Shown here: one piece after another, positions 40,154 through 51,700 of the stretch | How the letters are laid out: every line of letters starts with the position of its first letter | How positions within the stretch are numbered: position 1 is the stretch's first letter | From: Syngnathus acus | Taxonomy: Eukaryota > Chordata > Actinopteri > Syngnathiformes > Syngnathidae | DNA: 64,000 nucleotides | Reading direction: 5' to 3' | Assembly: GCF_901709675.1 (NCBI RefSeq) | Contig: NC_051108.1 | Span: 8,630,926-8,694,925, forward strand | Made by a program: the position numbers and the translations under genes | The notes under the pieces: model-generated | What the model saw: the letters and a program-made list of their open reading frames with translations, nothing else | What the model was told of the DNA's origin: nothing | Database searches by the model: none

Positions 40154-40309
40154 TCTGCTATTGAGAATTGTTTCATTCTTTCACTTTTTTTTAATGGGTT
40201 TGGTTCACGAAAACCAGCAGCCACGTTTTAAATCTAGCCTCTGAAACACATTCGTTGATAAGACTAAACATTTAAAGGTTCCCAACAAGTGGCAGCTGTC
40301 CAATGTTGT

Positions 40310-40450
40310 CTCTAGTTGGAAACCCCAGCCCAAGTTGGAAACCCTAATTGGAAACCCTTGCCCCAGTTGGAATTCCTAGTTTGAAACCCTACCCGGAGTT
40401 GGAACCCTCGTTGGAAACCCTAGCCCTAGTTGGAAACGCTGGCCCTAGTG
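40310..40450 (+). repeat. AGTTGGAAACCCTAG-type spacer minisatellite
   Basis: Units like TTGGAAACCCTAGCCCTAG repeat here and again at about 41170-41235, 41425-41485, 42800-42890 and 43080-43175, always between tRNA-like genes. Confidence 0.75.
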
Positions 40451-40629
40451 TGTAATAGAGAAAGCATTTTTTCTTTTGGTTTTTGTCACTTTGTTGCACT
40501 TAAAACGGAGATTGGGGGGGAGTCAGCACAACAAAAAAATAAATCAGAAACCAAAACCCTTTCTGACAGTATACAAGAGTTGCTTCAGACTGAAATAAAG
40601 TCGTTGATCTCATATAAATAATATTAAAT

Positions 40630-40702
40630 TGACCATGAAGGGACTTGAACCCTCAATCTTCTGATCCGAAGTCAGACGCCTTATCCATTAGGCCACATAG
40701 CC
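40630..40702 (-). tRNA. tRNA-Arg(TCG), possibly functional
   Basis: 73 nt including discriminator A. Acceptor GGCTATG/CATGGTC pairs (G-U allowed). Anticodon arm TCTGA-CTTCGGA-TCAGA is perfect (TCG). T arm GAGGG-TTCAAGT-CCCTT pairs. A box TGGCCTAATGG and B box are canonical. The best-preserved tRNA of this cluster. Confidence 0.8.
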
Positions 40703-40851
40703 ATGTGAAAGACTGTACCAAGTGAAACATGGCAACGACTTCTGATGACTGCAGCCTTTGGTGGGAAGTGAAGTTCACAATTGTTCCAGACAAATGGCCT
40801 GTGGATTAATCAATTTACAGTAAAAGAGAATTGTAATGCAATTGACATGTT

Positions 40852-40924
40852 ACCTTGTTAGTGCAAGTGGTCGTGCATCAGTCTCAAAATCTGAAGGTTG
40901 TGAGCTCAACACTCACACGGGGCG
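40852..40924 (+). pseudogene. Met-body tRNA with anticodon CAA
   Basis: Elongator-Met-like body, loop CTCAAAA (CAA, a Leu reader). First acceptor pair A/C mismatched; the B box is GAGCTCAACA. Confidence 0.55.
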
Positions 40925-41086
40925 CTGTTTTCCATAGTCCACAGTAAAATCATTGTCAATTTCAGAAGATAGTAGGTTGCTCAGAATAGAATAAAGTTTT
41001 CTGTCTGTGAAGTTGAGTTTAATTGAAATGGCCGGTGGTTGAATCAATTTTACAGTAAAAGAGCTTTGTAAAACCAACTATTCACG

Positions 41087-41159
41087 GCCTCGTTAGCGCA
41101 GGCGGTAGCGCGTCAGTCTAGTAAACTGAAGGTCGTGAGTTCAACCCTCACACGGGGCT
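41087..41159 (+). tRNA. Met-body tRNA with anticodon AGT
   Basis: 73 nt with complete pairing: acceptor GCCTCGT/ACGGGGC, T arm GTGAG-TTCAACC-CTCAC, and anticodon stem TCAGT/ACTGA around CTAGTAA. Everything outside the anticodon arm matches elongator tRNA-Met (CAT) closely. The anticodon is AGT (Thr) and position 39 is A instead of T, which makes the 31-39 pair canonical. Internal promoter boxes are intact. It could be transcribed, but charging identity cannot be told from sequence. Confidence 0.7.
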
Positions 41160-41345
41160 CTGTTTTATTTAGTCCTAACCCTAACTCGAGCCCTTGTTGG
41201 AAACCCCATCCCCAGTTGGAAACCCAAGTTTGAGAATGCTCAGACAAAAGTAACTTTTTCTTTCGATGAAGTTCAGTTTGATGGAAATGGCCGGTGGTTG
41301 AATCTTTTTTACAGTAAAAAAGAATTTTAAGACAGGTGCCACAAA

Positions 41346-41418
41346 GTCTCGTTGGCGCAGGCGGTAGCGCGTCAGTGTCGTAACCTGAAAGTCGAGAGTT
41401 CGATCCTCACACGGCGCA
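41346..41418 (+). tRNA. Met-body tRNA with anticodon CGT
   Basis: Loop GTCGTAA (CGT, a Thr reader). One acceptor mismatch (C/C), one T-stem mismatch (A/A), one in the anticodon stem. B box GAGTTCGATCC intact. Probably decaying. Confidence 0.55.
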
Positions 41419-41560
41419 TGATTTATATCTAGTCCAACCCTAACTCTAGCCTTTCCTGTAAGTCCTAGTTGGAAATCCTAGCCTAGTTAAGTTTGATCAA
41501 AATGGGCGGTGGTTGAATCAGTTTTACAGTAAAAACAATTGCACAAAATGCAAAAACATA

Positions 41561-41627
41561 GCGTCGTTGGCGCAGGCGTGTCAGTCTCATAATCTGAAGG
41601 TCGTGAGTTCGACCCTCACACGGGGCA
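41561..41627 (+). pseudogene. tRNA-Met(CAT) with 6-nt D-arm deletion
   Basis: Anticodon CAT and T arm GTGAG-TTCGACC-CTCAC intact. The D loop lacks GGTAGC, leaving GCAGGCGTGTCAG; acceptor third pair G/G. Confidence 0.65.
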
Positions 41628-41654
41628 TACTTTTATATAGTCCTAACTCTAGCC

Positions 41655-42595
41655 CAGCGGTGGCCAACCCGCGGCTCGCGAGCCGCATGCGGCTCTTTGG
41701 CTAGTTTCATGCGGCTCTTTTACGTTCATATCAACATTTGTGTTTATTTTTCGTGCGTATTTGCTTCGCTTGAGTTCAATATGGTATTTTGGTCAAACGC
41801 GCATGCGCGTGAGGTGAAATCCCGCAAAGGAGGAGGGACAAACAGAGAGATTGGTTTTGCCCGCTTTTTTTATGAATGGCGACTTTGACTACGGGGGCCC
41901 ATTAGGTCCAGAAAAGCTGACAAGACGCTTGCCAAAATGGCAAGGAAAAAATGCACAGCTAAACGAATATATGACGATGAACACAGGACGTTTTTAACAG
42001 AGTTAAAGTTGTTTTTTGTTGAATGCTATGGCAAGCCATTCTGCCTGATATGTCGGACGTCATTGGCGCATTTAAAAGCTTCAAATGGTCAGCGCCACTT
42101 CAGCTCACTTCATGCCAATATCGATAAGGACTTTGCAAAATGGACTGAATTTCGCAGGCACAAGTTTGGAGACTTTGAAAAGTCAGGCAGAAAAATAGGT
42201 ACAGTTTTTCAAAAAAATTACGAAGCACTCAGAGACTGTCACACTTGCATTGTTTCAACTGGCTTGGAACATTGCACGGGCTAAAAAGCCATACAATGAA
42301 GTGGAGTTCGTTAAAATATGCCTCAGTGACGTTATTGAAATCTTGTCTCCTGAAAACGACGAACTCAAACGAATGGTCTGTCCCGCCACACATAGTAAGT
42401 GAAAAAACGTATTATGTTTTTGTTTGTGGAATTTGTTGAACTGAGAGTTTGTCTGTGTGAGACAATGCACACAATGTTCATTGTTGAAAATGTGGTCTTT
42501 GGTCTGCGGTTTTAGTACTGTAAAAAAGTCAATTTGTCATTATCATGTTGGTGCGTGACATAATAATGTCACACAATAAATTTGGCTGAGCAGAG

Positions 42596-42640
<45 letters not shown>

Positions 42641-42791
42641 CGTGTGCGCGTGCGTGCGCGTGCGTGTTTGTGTGCGCGTGTGTGTGTGTGTGGGGGGGGG
42701 TGTTCATGTGTGCTCATGTGTATGATGTGGCTCTTTGCGATGACACAGTAAAAAATGTGGCTCTTAGTCTCTGACTGGTTGGCCACCCCTG
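41655..42791 (+). mobile_element. hAT element with CTCTAGCC target duplication
   Basis: Ends CAGCGGTGGCCAACCCGCGG and GGTTGGCCACCCCTG are inverted. CTCTAGCC lies on both sides (41647-41654, 42792-42799). 1,137 bp with a truncated transposase start and a long (TG/CG)n tract (42598-42693). Confidence 0.92.
41937..42284 (+). pseudogene. hAT transposase N-terminal fragment
   Basis: 115 codons from ATG 41937: MARKKCTAKRIYDDEH, then a BED-finger-like CLICRTSLAHLKASNGQRHF, KWTEFRRHKFGDF. This is the start of a fish hAT transposase; the remaining catalytic and dimerisation parts are deleted. The host element is a non-autonomous derivative. Confidence 0.75.
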
Positions 42792-42998
42792 CTCTAGCCC
42801 TAATTGGAAACCCTCATCCTCGTTGGAAACCCCAGTTGGAAAACCCTGGCCACAGTTTGAAACCTTAGTTGGCTTCCCTAACCCGAGTTGCTCAGACTTA
42901 CAGTCACTTTTTCTTTCTGTGAAGTTCAGTTTGATTGAAATGGCCGGTGGTTTGATCAATTTTACAGTAAAAAAGAATTGTAAAACTGCAAATGCACA

Positions 42999-43071
42999 GC
43001 CTCATTAGTGCAGGTACTAGCATGTCAGTCTCACAATTTGAAGGTCAAGAGTTCGGTCCTCAGGTGGGGCA
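42999..43071 (+). pseudogene. Met-body tRNA with loop CTCACAA
   Basis: Acceptor GCCTCAT/GTGGGGC pairs. Loop gives CAC (Val reader). Anticodon stem and T stem (AAGAG/CTCAG) have several mismatches. Confidence 0.55.
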
Positions 43072-43464
43072 GACTTTTTATATACCTAGTCCAAACTAGC
43101 CCTAACCCTAACTCTAGCCCTAGTTGGAAACCCTAGTCCTAGTTGGAAACCTTAGTTAGAAACCCTACTTTCAGTCGGGAGCAGGTTGCTCAGACTAAAA
43201 TAACATTTTCTTCTTTTAAGGGGTAGGGCAGCAAAGTAAGCAGGGATTGTGAATATCAGCAAGCACAGGTTGCTCGACTGGAGTCAAGAGAAACAAATTA
43301 AAAATTGTACATAAAATGAAAAATTTGCCTCTTTCTTTTGGCTTTTGTCAATGACATTTGGGGTCATCACAACAAAGATCAAAACAGCACACAAACAGTT
43401 TACCTATATTTTCCTCTTTCAATTTGATGATACACTAGACATGAAGATCTGTTTAGATTTGAAA
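43072..43464. other. tRNA cluster spacer; no gene
   Basis: Contains AGTTGGAAACCCTAG units (to about 43175) and the 'ctttcttttggcttttgtca' spacer seen at 38025 and 40465. Confidence 0.5.
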
Positions 43465-43672
43465 TCTTATCCATTAGGCCAGATAGCCATACAGGAAATT
43501 CTGACAAGTGATAGCAGTGCAATGATTTTTGAGCATATACAGTAAATCTACAGCCTAGATTCAAGTGAAGTTAACTGACTTTGGATCAGAAGATTAAGGG
43601 GTTCAAGTCCCTTCATTGTCAATTTAATGAATGTCAAGAGGAAAGTAGCCTAGTGGATAATGTGTCTAACAA
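43465..43672. pseudogene. tRNA-Arg fragments in permuted order
   Basis: Minus strand 43465-43492: 5' half (CCTAATGGATAAG). Plus strand 43578-43620: 3' half (GGATCAGAAGATTAAGGGG; TTCAAGTCCCTTCATTG). Plus strand 43643-43668: 5' half (GTAGCCTAGTGGATAA) after the 3' half. Best explained as debris of neighbouring Arg copies. Confidence 0.5.
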
Positions 43673-43967
43673 TAAATAATAGTTTTTGTTTTGTTTCTGC
43701 ATTACCCAATACATCTCCTTCACATTGTGACACATTCTCCCATTATCTGTCTGTGTTAGGTAGAGAAAAAGATTTTAAAGGAAAGGTAAGTATTGTTGTG
43801 TTGTGTTGTGTTGTGTTGTATTGTGTGTTGTCATTATCGTATTTTTCGGACTATAGGTCGCATTTTTTTCATAGTTTGGGTGGGGGGCCGACTTATACTG
43901 AGGAGCGACTTATATGTGATTTTTTTGTCACAAATTTTCAAAATAAAAAAAAATAAAAAAAGTGAAA

Positions 43968-44008
43968 CCGCGATAAACGAACCGTGATGTAGCAAGGGAT
44001 TACTGTAG
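43968..44008 (-). mobile_element. MITE end (CAGTAATCCCTTGC type)
   Basis: Plus strand reads GCAAGGGATTACTGTAG. The complementary end type occurs at 45691 (CAGTAATCCCTCGCTAC) inside the hAT. Fragments only. Confidence 0.5.
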
Positions 44009-44209
44009 TTTGAACTGCAAGTGACGTCAGCGGCGCGGCGGTTGTTTACTTAAATGACAAAGGATTTGATCACGGGATGACAAAGATGACGAAGAGCCCC
44101 ATGTACTACCGGCATCTTTAGTGGCTTTGCTTGTAAGTGACACGTAGGACGAAGAGTTTGAAGGATTTAATGATTTGGAGTGACACAGAAGGTTTGAAAA
44201 ACTATTATG

Positions 44210-44390
44210 GGTTTTACGCACGCCCGGTCCTACTCTATGGAGCTATCTTTCACCTCCGTGGATGAAGGTCGGGGGCCGGCGCTCGGCCGGTGGCTGTCCG
44301 GGGACGGTGGATGGGGCTCGGACAGGGCTTTTACGCACGCCCGGTCCTATTCTATGGAGCTCTCTTCCACCTCCGTGGCTGGGAGTGCCA
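44210..44390 (+). repeat. Tandem duplication within the outer element
   Basis: TTTTACGCACGCCCGGTCCT starts two units, 44213 and 44328, about 115 bp apart. Confidence 0.8.
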
Positions 44391-44793
44391 CCTCCGGGGA
44401 TGGAAGTCCACGCTGCCACACGCCTGGAAGTCGATGCCGGTGCTTGGGGCCGTGTGGCGGTGAACTATTTATGTTATAGTTGTTTGATATATTTTATTTC
44501 GTGTAGCAACTTGTATATGTTTTTATTGTTACAGTTAAGTAGTTGTTGGCTCGTTGAACTCTTTTTTTTTGTTAAATAAAGAGCCGTTTACCAAACCCAC
44601 GTCTTTCCTGGTACTTTGTTAAGGCTAAACAATATTGTTATATACTAATCTGTGGAATAATGACGAGGCTGACATCAGCGGCGCACGCGCAGCGTTGTTG
44701 ACAAAGGACGAGGAATTTGATCGATGGATTTAATGATTTGGAGTGACACAGATGGTTTGATAATATTGTTGTTTATATGATAGTTATTTGATA

Positions 44794-44978
44794 TCATCAT
44801 CGGTTTAAAGTCCGCTTTCGAGGCGCCGCTGGGTTGGACTGGGTTCTCGATATGGCCTTCTTCCACCGGGAACAGTCCATGGCCATCTCGTGGTTGATGC
44901 CGAGTGCCTTCATGTCGGCTGCCACGGTCATCTGCCAGGTCTTTTTAGGTCGGCCACTGGGTCTTGTTCCCTCTACGT
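44794..44978 (-). mobile_element. RTE LINE, segment 1 (3' end)
   Basis: Antisense (ATG)n tail and C-terminal coding part (GRPKKTWQMTVAADMKALG). Interrupted by a hAT at 44979. The following segments are 46485-47939 and 59222 to about 60590. Confidence 0.88.
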
Positions 44979-45355
44979 TAGGGGTGTCCAAACTTTTTGC
45001 AAGGAGGGCCAGATTTGATAAAGTGAAGGGGCCCGGGGGCCAATAGTTTTTTCGGACATTTTTAACTACAAAAATGTCATGCAAATACACACTGTTATAA
45101 AACAAATTTCATTGTCACAATTGTCTTTATTTTTCAAATGACAAAATAACCAAATATGAGTCACTCAGGCAGATGTGAACAACTCTAAAAACACAAATTC
45201 TGCCTTTCATTCATATCTGAAGAGTCAGATAACATTGAACAAACTGTATGAAATACCTTAAATTTACATGAGTTTAAAATTACTTTTGCCTCATGAACAT
45301 TTTAAACGGGAGTTATAAGTAATGCAAAGTTGTCTGTTATTATTAAAACTTAAAA

Positions 45356-45637
45356 CTAGTGAATTTTGCTCTTGTCATTTACATTATCTTTCAGAAAATA
45401 ATAGTTTGTGTCAGGTCTAGAGGTCCATAACATCAACAGTCTTAACATGGCCACTTCGTAGCTTGCTTTAGTAATATTTATTTTTGACTCACAGTCCCGT
45501 GTGAAGAATCGCTGTTGTGATGCCAGTTCAGCTTGGAGCTGCTTCACTTTATCAGCGCGGTCACTCCCTGTTAGCTGGTCGTTTGTGTTCGCATGTTTAG
45601 TCTGATAGTGTCTCTTTAAGTTGAAATCCTTAAACAA
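45356..45637 (-). pseudogene. hAT transposase fragment (GTF2IRD2/ZBED-like)
   Basis: The minus-strand frame gives FKDFNLKRHYQTKHA (end of a BED finger), then QAELASQQRFFTR and KASYEVA, typical of this hAT group's N-terminal third. The DDE core and C-terminal dimerisation region are absent. Confidence 0.75.
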
Positions 45638-45907
45638 GGCAACCGTCTCTTTACAAATTAGACAAACACAATTGCCTTGATTTTCAGTGATGCACAGTAA
45701 TCCCTCGCTACATCACGGTTTGTTTATCGCGGTTTCACTACATCGTGGATTTTTTTCCCAAATTGAAAAAAATAATTAAAAGTCAAAATAAAACTTCTAA
45801 ATTGCGGAATTATGGCACAAAACTTGCCCATACGCCAGCAGAAGGCAAGGAGTGCCCACACAATTGCAGTGTACCTGCACTTGTACATTTTTAAAAAACA
45901 AAAAAAG

Positions 45908-46080
45908 GTTATTATAATAAGAGTTCTAAAAACATATTTACAGTGTTGTACCTTGTTATAGAAAATTGTTATAATAATAAAAGAGTTCTAAGAACATATT
46001 TACAGTATGTACACTTCTATCTTGTTATAAAAAAAAGTATAATAATAAAAGTTGTTCTAAAAACATATTTACAGTTTGTG
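45908..46080 (+). repeat. Three tandem units of about 60 bp
   Basis: 'aacatatttacagt' preceded by 'gttcta' occurs near 45923, 45988 and 46051, with AT-rich TTGTTATA linkers. Confidence 0.75.
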
Positions 46081-46484
46081 TTAAGAATTCTCCATGTTAT
46101 TTATGTTATTCAGCCATGCTTTGATTTGAGGTAGGGTGATTTATTTTGAAGGCCGTTTTCAGGCGATACCACTTCCTTTTTTACGTTCTTGTACATATGT
46201 CGGTTACAGTGGTACGGGAGTCATTGGCGATGTAAGTGTGTCTCCTAACAAGAGAAATGAATGATCACATGTGTCTAACCTTTAGGACAATGTAGTATTG
46301 CTCCAAATGTTCGTTTAATTTCCTTTAGAGGTCCGTTTGCGCGTGTTAGCACGATCGCGAATTAGCATCTTTCCGCTAACTCGTTAGCCTGCCCAGTACT
46401 TCTTCTTTGCTGCGGGCCAATAAAAACTGGACCGCGGGCCAACTGCGGCCCGCGGGCCGTAGTTTGGACACCCCTGCTCTACGT

Positions 46485-47939
46485 TATACGACATAACTTT
46501 CTTCACCCAGTCGTTCTCGTCCTTCCTCACTACATGTCCGTACCATCGCAGTCTGCCTCTCCTCACCACATCCACTATGGCCTCCACTCCCATCTTCTGT
46601 CTCAGCTCTGCACTGGTCTTTTCCTCCCTCATTGACACACCACACATCCATCTGATCATCCTCATTTCTGCTCTGTTTAGTTTGTCTTCGTGTTCTGTTT
46701 TCAGGGCCCATGCCTCACTTCCGTACGTCATACTACTTCTGACACAGGCTGAGTACACTTGGCCTCTCATCTTCAGGGATGGGGCCTTAGATGCAGGCTC
46801 TGCAATAGAGAGCCATCACAGCCTTTACCAGTCCCTCTTCCACACCCGACTTCCTTAGGGCCCACCTCACCACCTCCCTTGGCACCCTGTCGAACGCTTT
46901 TTCCAGGTCGACAAAAGCGAAGTACAACCTCTTCCTCTTCTCCTGGTGTTTCTCTTGCATCTGTCGGATGACAAAAATTGCGTCTGTTGTACCTTTACCA
47001 GGCATGAAGCCATACTGCATCTCGTCCACCTTTACCCGTGTCCTCACCCTCCTTTCCAACACCCTCTCTAATAACTTAATTCCATGCTCCAGCAGCTTTA
47101 TGGCCCTGTATGACCCGCATGCGAGTGGGTCCCCCTTCCCTTTGAATAGAGGCACCAGGACGCTTCTTGTCCAGTCCTCCGGAATGTGCCCCTCAGCGAT
47201 AACACTGTTACACAGGTCGGTCATCCACTGCACACCGACGTCTCCCGCTGCCTTTAGCATCTCTGCCACCACTCCAGATGGTCCAGCTGCCTTTCCATCC
47301 TTCATGGCCTTCATGGCTTTTCCCACTTCTGTCCGTGTGATCGGGCCACATTCACCCTCCACTTCATCGCATCCCGCCTCACCATCCCAGTCATTCTCCA
47401 CATTCAGCAACTTCTCCATGTACCTTCACCATACTTCCTTCACTCCTCTGTTGTCTGTCACGATGTTGGGCCTCCCACACTGCTGTCCGTGACGCCCTCC
47501 TTGCCTCTACATACCGCACTCGGTCTTTTCCCTTTTAGATTTCTTCCATACTTTATGGCACCTCCTCTTCTCATTCACCGCTCTTTCGACGCTGTCATTC
47601 CACCACCATGTCTCTCTTTGTCTTTGACCATCCGCACACCTCCTCTGTGGCTTCAAGCAGAGCCTTCTTCATTGCCTGCCACTTGCCATCCACACAACCC
47701 AACTCCATCATCTCCTCCACTTCTTCTGCTATATGCTCAATCTTCTCCCTAAACTCGTTTTTATTCCCTCCGCTATGTAGCTTCCACACCTTCAACTTGG
47801 GAGGATGCTTCTTAGCCCCCAACTTCTTGATCCGCAGAGTTAGGTCTCCGATGACTAGGCGATGCTGAGACACACACTCTTCTCCGGGGATTGCCTTGGC
47901 ATCCCTGACCAGGACGCGGTCCTCCTTTCTGACCATGAT
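46485..47939 (-). pseudogene. RTE LINE, segment 2 (RT, palm deleted)
   Basis: Minus strand. The RT start is clear at 46787-47419 (EDWTRSVLVPLFKGKGD; YGFMPGKGTTDAIFVIRQMQ; FAFVDLEKAFDRVPREVVRW), followed directly by thumb/C-terminal sequence (46485-46785: YGSEAWALKTEHEDKLNRAE). The catalytic YADD region between MALYCRA and MRGQVYSACV is missing. 47595-47934 encodes the endonuclease-RT linker (KKHPPKLKVWKL). Frameshifts occur near 47430-47600. Inactive. Confidence 0.85.
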
Positions 47940-48757
47940 TGTCCGAAAGTCTATTGATCCGACACCGACTTTTCCGAGGTGCACTTGAATGCCTCCTCAG
48001 AAAGCGGGACACTTATGAGAACGCTGCGCGCTCCTTTGTTGGTCTCGCGCTTAGGGAGGAAAACGGACTTACGAAACCCCTTTTTCCCGTGACATTTGTG
48101 TGCGTTTATGAAACCCCAGGTGAGTTATGCAGGCTGGCCTGTACACTTGGGGGAGCGAACATATCTTTGTTTACTTCCTGTTGCTGGTACGAGCGGATAT
48201 AACTTGTATGGGATAAGTGCGTGGTTAGTGGCTTCGCACGGGGTGCCGCCATGTTGTCTGCGTACTATCGTCATATGTTTGTCAAACGTGTGCCTATAGC
48301 GTTAGAAATGTATTACTGTGTTTAGTTCAGTTGTGTACTATACGTTGTTATTACCGACACCGAGTGCCGTCGGCCAGCAGTGCACGTCTTAAAGCGGCAG
48401 CAACGCACTTATTGAATGTACATTAAGGGTGGTAGCAGTGGTAAAGTTTGTTGCCCTGTATATCAGTTGTTGCTTGCATTGTGCTGTTGTGGTTGAGATG
48501 CCCTACATGGCTGTTTATGCATATGTTTATTAGATGATGTAATCTGACTGTCATAATCTGATTACATTATTTCTCTTTGTTTTCCTTCTGTATAGACCAC
48601 ACACACACACACACACACAAGTACACACTCAAACCCACTAACATACACTCCTGGAAACCTGCATACTCACTGCTGTTCAGAATAAAGTTGATGCAAGATT
48701 CTCTGACCGGACTCGTCCATAGTGCTCCATCCCTAACCACTAATCCACATCCTTACA
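47940..48757 (+). repeat. BEL/Pao 5' LTR
   Basis: 818 bp, TG...CA ends (TGTCCGAAAG ... CATCCTTACA). Nearly identical to 58365-59221 apart from a shorter (CA)n at about 48597-48619, one GTT unit and three substitutions near 48660-48680. The 5-bp target duplication ATGAT precedes it (47935-47939). The LTR should hold promoter and poly(A) signal; individual sites were not assigned. Confidence 0.95.
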
Positions 48758-48774
48758 TGGTCCTTCGAGCCGGA
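48758..48774 (+). promoter_or_regulatory. Primer binding site, tRNA-Tyr
   Basis: TGGTCCTTCGAGCCGGA directly follows the LTR and is complementary to the 3' end of vertebrate tRNA-Tyr plus CCA (17 nt). Confidence 0.85.
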
Positions 48775-48793
48775 TTAGGGTTCCCCCGACACT

Positions 48794-51700
48794 ATGGAAT
48801 CAACAACTGATTGTCAGCAGCGGGAGTCATCGGACCGACCCAAGAGAGATCCTCGTCCACCTGCACATTTGGACCCATATGAAGTCACTCTTTTGCCCTC
48901 TCAACAACCTGTAGCCCAAGCCTCCTCTACACCTGTAGGACACCTAGGCCAGGTTCTGTCAACCAGAGCAAGGAGTTTGACAAGTTACCGGTCAGCTGCA
49001 CATTCACGACGATCCTCTCAGAGGTCAAACAGTCTCAGTCTGCGTCAAAGCACATCAGATATACAAGCAGCTGCATTAGAAGAGGAGATAAAGGGTTTGG
49101 AGCTTGCAGACCTACAACAGGAAATAGAAGAGGAAAGAAAGGCTGACTTGGAGGCCGCAGCATTGGATGCCCAAGCCAGGGAAGGACAACGGCTACAAGA
49201 AGAGGCACATTTGGCTAAAGAGAGACTAGCTAAAGAGATGGGGAGACGCAGGCGCTTGAAGAAGCTGGAGAAAGAGGTACAAATTGCCAGTCTTGTGAAG
49301 ACCTACCTATCAGAGACGAACGATGATGCCTTGTCCACTTCATCAGCTCCCGCTACATTCTCCAAGCCGTCCCTGCGATCACAGCCACCGCGGGTGCCCT
49401 TCGTTCTCACCCAGCATCCACCTGTACAACCGCCACCTCCAGCGCCCGTTCAAATACCACCTCCAGCTACTGTCCCTGGACAGATAGTAGCACCACCCGC
49501 TAATCTCATCACAAGTGCCCAAGCTAGTGTTCCTGTCAGCGCACCACCCATTGCAGCAACAGTAGCTGCATTTCCACCTGGACGTGTATCATCCTCGCCC
49601 GTCCTCCCCACGGTAACAAGCCATGCAGTTGGAACGCTACCGATTGCAAGTGGTGGCCCGTACGGGGAGCGTACAAGCTTCACAACACCACCACTGGCAA
49701 CTTCAGTGATGCCACCACCTCCTACAATGCCATTTGCTCAACCCATTACACCAACTGCAACACCCGTCCCCGCTGCACCGCCTTGGACCTACCCAGGCAT
49801 GGAGACCTTGATTGCTACATCCTATGGCATTCCCAAACCAACACTTCCCTTCTTTGAGAGTGGTAAAGAAAGTGACTTTGCACTTTTGAAGATGGCACTC
49901 GACAACTTGATGAACAGTCACACTCATCTCAGCGAACACTATAAATATCAAGTGCTCCTGGGTCAGCTCAAGCTCCCGAGTGCTCTGCAGTTGGTCAAAT
50001 CATACATGTATGACCCGGCACCATACACAGCCGCAGTGGGAGCTCTGCAAGACAAATACGGACAACCGAGACAACTGGTCCAAAGTGAATTAGGGGCAAT
50101 ACTCAACTCCCCAGCCATCAAATCTGGAGATGCTGATGCATTCGACTCCTTTGCCCTCTCGGTCCAGTCACTGGTCGGTATGCTGCGCACGCTAGAGGGA
50201 CCTGTAGGTTATGAGCTCCGGTGCGGTTCCCATGTTGACCGCCTGTTAAGCAAACTGTCTCCATCCCAGAGAGATGGATTTGTGGAATATTGCCTCGTTC
50301 GCGGCATCCTGCAGCCCGGTTCAGAGCTCACCTACTCCCTGCCTGACTTTGCCGCATGGCTCCAGATGAAGGCTCAAGCAAAGCGTCTGGCCAGTCGAGC
50401 TACCCTTCTCTATAACTCTACCGGGCGTTCTACACCTAAGAGAGAACAGTTTCGTGCAAAGCCCAGAGATAAGACTGCATCAGTCTTCCTCTGTACAAGG
50501 GAGAGAGCCACCAAAGAGACCACTCGGCCGAAGCCTCAAGCCTTCAAACTCAGCCCTTATTGCCCATTCTGTAACAATAAGGAGCACTATCTCAACTCAT
50601 GTCTCGACTTCAAGAAACTGTCCCCTGCTGAGATTAAGAAGTGGATCCAGGAAGGTGACCGATGTTGGAGGTGCGGCCGGGCACACAAAGCTACAGCCTG
50701 CACGCTTAAACGGCCGTGTAAGACATGCAAAGAGAAACACCTTACAGTTCTGCATGATGCCATCCAAGAGTCTTCGCAGACAGTGCTGCTGGTTAGTAAT
50801 CCAACACCCAGTATCTACATCGAACAGCCCAGAAGCCCTCAAAGAGTGCTACTGAAAGTTGTCAAAGTGCTTCTACATCATGGCGATCGCGTCCTTGAGA
50901 CATTTGCCGTGCTTGATGATGGTTCAGAGAGAACGATTATCCTCCCTCAAGCTGTAGAACAACTACAACTCCCACAACACCCAGAGACGCTACATCTTAG
51001 GACCGTCCAGCAAGAGGTGAAGGAGCTGAAAGGTTCCTGCGTCAGCGTTCATGTATCCCCTGTCTTCAAGCCAAACCAGAAGTTTTGCATTCGACATGCG
51101 TTCACCGCAGATAGTCTTAGCTTGTCTGAGCACACGTACCCAGTAGCAGCTCTCCAGAAGCGCTATGAGCACCTCAAAGGACTTCCCTTGACGCCTATTC
51201 ACAGAGCACAACCTCTACTCCTCATCGGCTCAGATATGGCCCATCTGCTCTCACCAACACAGCCCGTCCGATCAGGCCCATCTGGCAGTCCCATGGCAGT
51301 CTGTACAAGGCTCGGTTGGTCCTTGCAAGGTCCGTCGGACATCATTCCAGTTGCTTCTCACCAGCCTTACTGTTTTCACATCGCCACTGAATCACCATAT
51401 ACAGAACTTATCAGGAATGTGGAACGCCTTTGGCATATCGATACAGTTCCTTATATCAGTGAGAAGACTGCAACCCGTTCTAAGCAAGACCAGCGGGCTC
51501 TCACCCTCCTACAGACAGCCTCTGAACGCGTATCTATTGACGGTACTCAGCGCTATGCTATTCCACTGTTGAGGCGTCAGCCAGTCATCCCACTTTGTGC
51601 TTCGCCGGCTGCTGTGATGCCCAACCTACGTTGCACTGAACGGCGGCTAGCCAAGGACACAGTTCGAGCGGCTTCATACTGTACGGAGATGGACAAACTA

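Larger units (their letters stand above)
44979..46476 (-). mobile_element. hAT element inside the RTE LINE
   Basis: Ends TAGGGGTGTCCAAACT and AGTTTGGACACCCCTG. The 8-bp duplication CTCTACGT is perfect (44971-44978, 46477-46484). 1,498 bp. Confidence 0.93.

Noticed and set aside
47940-48299. Open frame of about 90 codons in the LTRs (47939-48202, 58352-58627)
   Set aside because: Identical in both LTRs because the LTRs are identical; no domain and no evidence of an LTR-encoded protein.
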